Assembly (NCBI GenBank): GCA_964016985.1
Contig: OZ024821.1
Coordinates: 13,999,211 to 14,063,210, forward strand
Reading direction: 5' to 3'
Length of the DNA stretch: 64,000 bases
DNA from: Anodontia alba
Taxonomy: Eukaryota > Mollusca > Bivalvia > Lucinida > Lucinidae
Shown here: one piece after another, positions 58,143 to 61,100 of the stretch
Numbering within the stretch: position 1 is the first letter of the stretch
Layout: every line of letters begins with the position of its first letter
Translations under genes and position numbers: made by a program
Notes under the pieces: model-generated
What the model was told of the DNA's origin: nothing
Seen by the model: only the letters and a program-made list of their open reading frames with translations
Databases searched by the model: none

Positions 58143-61100
58143 ACACTGGGAAATGGCCCATTTTTGTACCTTGAGGGAGGTGGCTGCTCAGCGGAGGTAT
58201 TCACTCATGGGCAGTTTTGAGATGCTGGAGGACTGATATATCCCAAATAGTAGGCTGTTGGTGAAATAAATACTACACTTATGATAGTTCCTTCAGCATA
58301 GTGGTATCTATCTATCAGAGCTCGAGAAAACCAGATTTCTTTAGGTCCCAGACCAAAATTCAGACATTGGGACCGATAGGAAACAGCCCAAAGCCCCCAA
58401 AAATTGGTCCCATACTGGCCCAATACTTAGGAAATTCTCTCCGATTCTGTCAGATATTTAGGATATTCTCAAATTCTAAACTTACATAGTTCAGATGTCA
58501 ATCCATTAATTACACATGACTAATCCAATAATCGCCTCGAGTCAAGTTGTGTAAACAAAGTACCTGAGATCTCGTAGTTCATCGTGTTATCTCGCGAGAT
58601 TACAGTGGTCGTGTGAAAGTAATTAGCTTCGGGCCCTATTACTTAAGTTTAAAGACCCTTTGATGTGTTTGATGTTTTGATAGTTAAAAAGAAATCTGTT
58701 TTGCTGTGTGCTGTGTTTGTAAAGTGCAACACTTAATTGGTCTTCAATGATGCAGCGCAGAATGATAATTACTTCGGCAGTTTCTTTACTGTGTTTGATC
58801 AATTGTATTAAAATATCAATGAGTAAAATAAACACTTTGAGTAATCTTAAGGTGTGAATCTGCATTATGGGTATATAAAGTACGAATTTTCCTTAAAATT
58901 GTGTCGCTCAATTTTATTGCAATGGCACAATGAAACATCTTATCGATGTTCAAAAAGTCAAATGACCGGCTTGGCAACCCGGACGAATATTACAACAGGT
59001 GAAATAAATGCTCAAGGAGAAATGGAATAAAGTTGTAATAGCTAACTGCAGTCTTTACCTGGGACAGGCGGGTATCAAATATGATCGGTCATCAGTTGAC
59101 ATAAAACAACACATGAGAAACACATAGGGAAAAGAAAATAATCTCAGGAAACCCAAGAAGAACAATAACATGGTACATTTTGTATTTTTATTTTTTTTCT
59201 TTCACATTTTACATCATGGGTAGCGCAAACAACAATTCTTGTCCCGGAGTCTTGTATATGGTCCCGGTAATTATACTCTCAGCCATATCAGGTTGTCTCC
59301 CCTGTCCACCTGTCAATCAAGTATGATGTCTTCTATCATGTCCGCTTTGCCTACGAACACGTTCTAGTCTTGTATTTGCTTTTACATGTGTAGCTAAACG
59401 TTTTAAAATGTTTGAAACCAAGAACTCCACCAAACACAAAAATGTACGACCATTGTACTGAAATCAGGATTAATTCATGGGACTTGCTTATTGTCATTAG
59501 TTTTCCTGACAGGCATCAAATTTTTTCCTATGGAAATTAGTTAGGTGATGACGTCATTGGCTGGACGGATTCATTTTTCAGTATTTCCTGAGCCCTGCTA
59601 TCTATATTTATTTATTTATTTATTGTCATTGCCAAAATTGTCCAAAATAACAATTAAATATTGTTTATTCGTATCAAAGGATAAAACTCACTGTTTGCTC
59701 AAGAAATATTAAGAAGCATGCTAAATACCATACCATAATAACATCAAGTATTTGGACAGACAGGCCTTTGCAAACAGTGTAGGCCCAGATTAGAGGCCGC
59801 AGAATGTGGCATCTGATCAGGGTCTACACTTTTGCCATATTTCAACATTTCTTGAATAATGTACAACTCAAATCAAACTTGATTCTATCAGCTTAATTGC
59901 TTTAACACGTTGGTCTAGAGTAAGCACTTTACGCCTTTTCAAGGCCATGTTTACATGTGTTTATTGAATAGGAATAGTGAAACTGAAAGTAGAGTTTTTT
60001 ATTTAATCGAAAGACACAGGTGTCAGTCAGTTTGAGGAAACATCATTCAGTGATTTGATCGGTAGGCGTAAACATCAATGGTCAGTTATCAATAATCCTT
60101 TAATCAATTAATCAGTCTTTAATTGTTTGATGATGTTGTATATTGACATCAGTTGATCACACGCTGACCTTCGAAGGTCAATGTCACATGGTACTTGAAA
60201 AAAAGAAATTAAGAATGTGTAACAAATGAATGATTTTGCGTATTAAATTTTTTTTTGAAAAAGGTAGATACCAAAATAATTATCTTATTTTTTTCAATAC
60301 ATAAATTTTTTTTCTCTCTTATCTTTCTGTGTTTTTTTTTGTTTTTTTTTTTTAAGGCGAGATGCGATTTCCATGAATTTTTGTTTTCCTACTTTCGATT
60401 TCTATTGTATTTTTGGAATTTCCTATCCCCTGTCATTTTGATCGTTTGACAGGGGGAATTTGGCCCTAAAATCATGGCCACTGACGGAAGGAGGGAGGTG
60501 ACCAGTTATCAGAGGTAAAATATATAGAAAAATACCTTGGGGGTTTTGTGGGGTGCGGGGGAATAACAATGGTCCTTAACGGGAATCGACCGCTCACCAA
60601 GGTGACTGTTAGTGGAGGTTCCACTGTATATTCACTCTACATATATATGGAAAGACATGCCTATACTAGCAATTTCAGGGTCTACAACACTAGACACATC
60701 CCCAGATACTCAATTGCAATTGTTTATGCTTGGATATTCAGACAGATTGTTTTCCTTCTGTTTGTAAGTGGTAAGTTTGTTATTGAGAATCATATACTTT
60801 TTGCACAAGAAGCCAAAATGCATGTCCTCACAAATGGTGAATTAGACCATAGTTTCTTCTGGGCAGAACATAATGATGTGCAACACACAAAAAGAGCCCT
60901 TATGCAATTTGTGGGCAACACAGCCCCTGATCAGTGCCTACGTTGCCCACTTACACAATCATTGGATACTGTAGTCTATGTAGACGAACAGCGAATGACC
61001 AGATCAGACTGTACGGATGGGCAGGCTCATCTGGACCTTCGCTTTTGGCATATGGCATAAGGGCCTTTTCCAATGTTGTGCTGGATATATTGTGGTTACT

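Noticed and set aside
60548..61060. 170-codon open frame on the + strand
   Set aside because: It starts in a pogo-like end and passes through a palindromic repeat; no domain or splice support.
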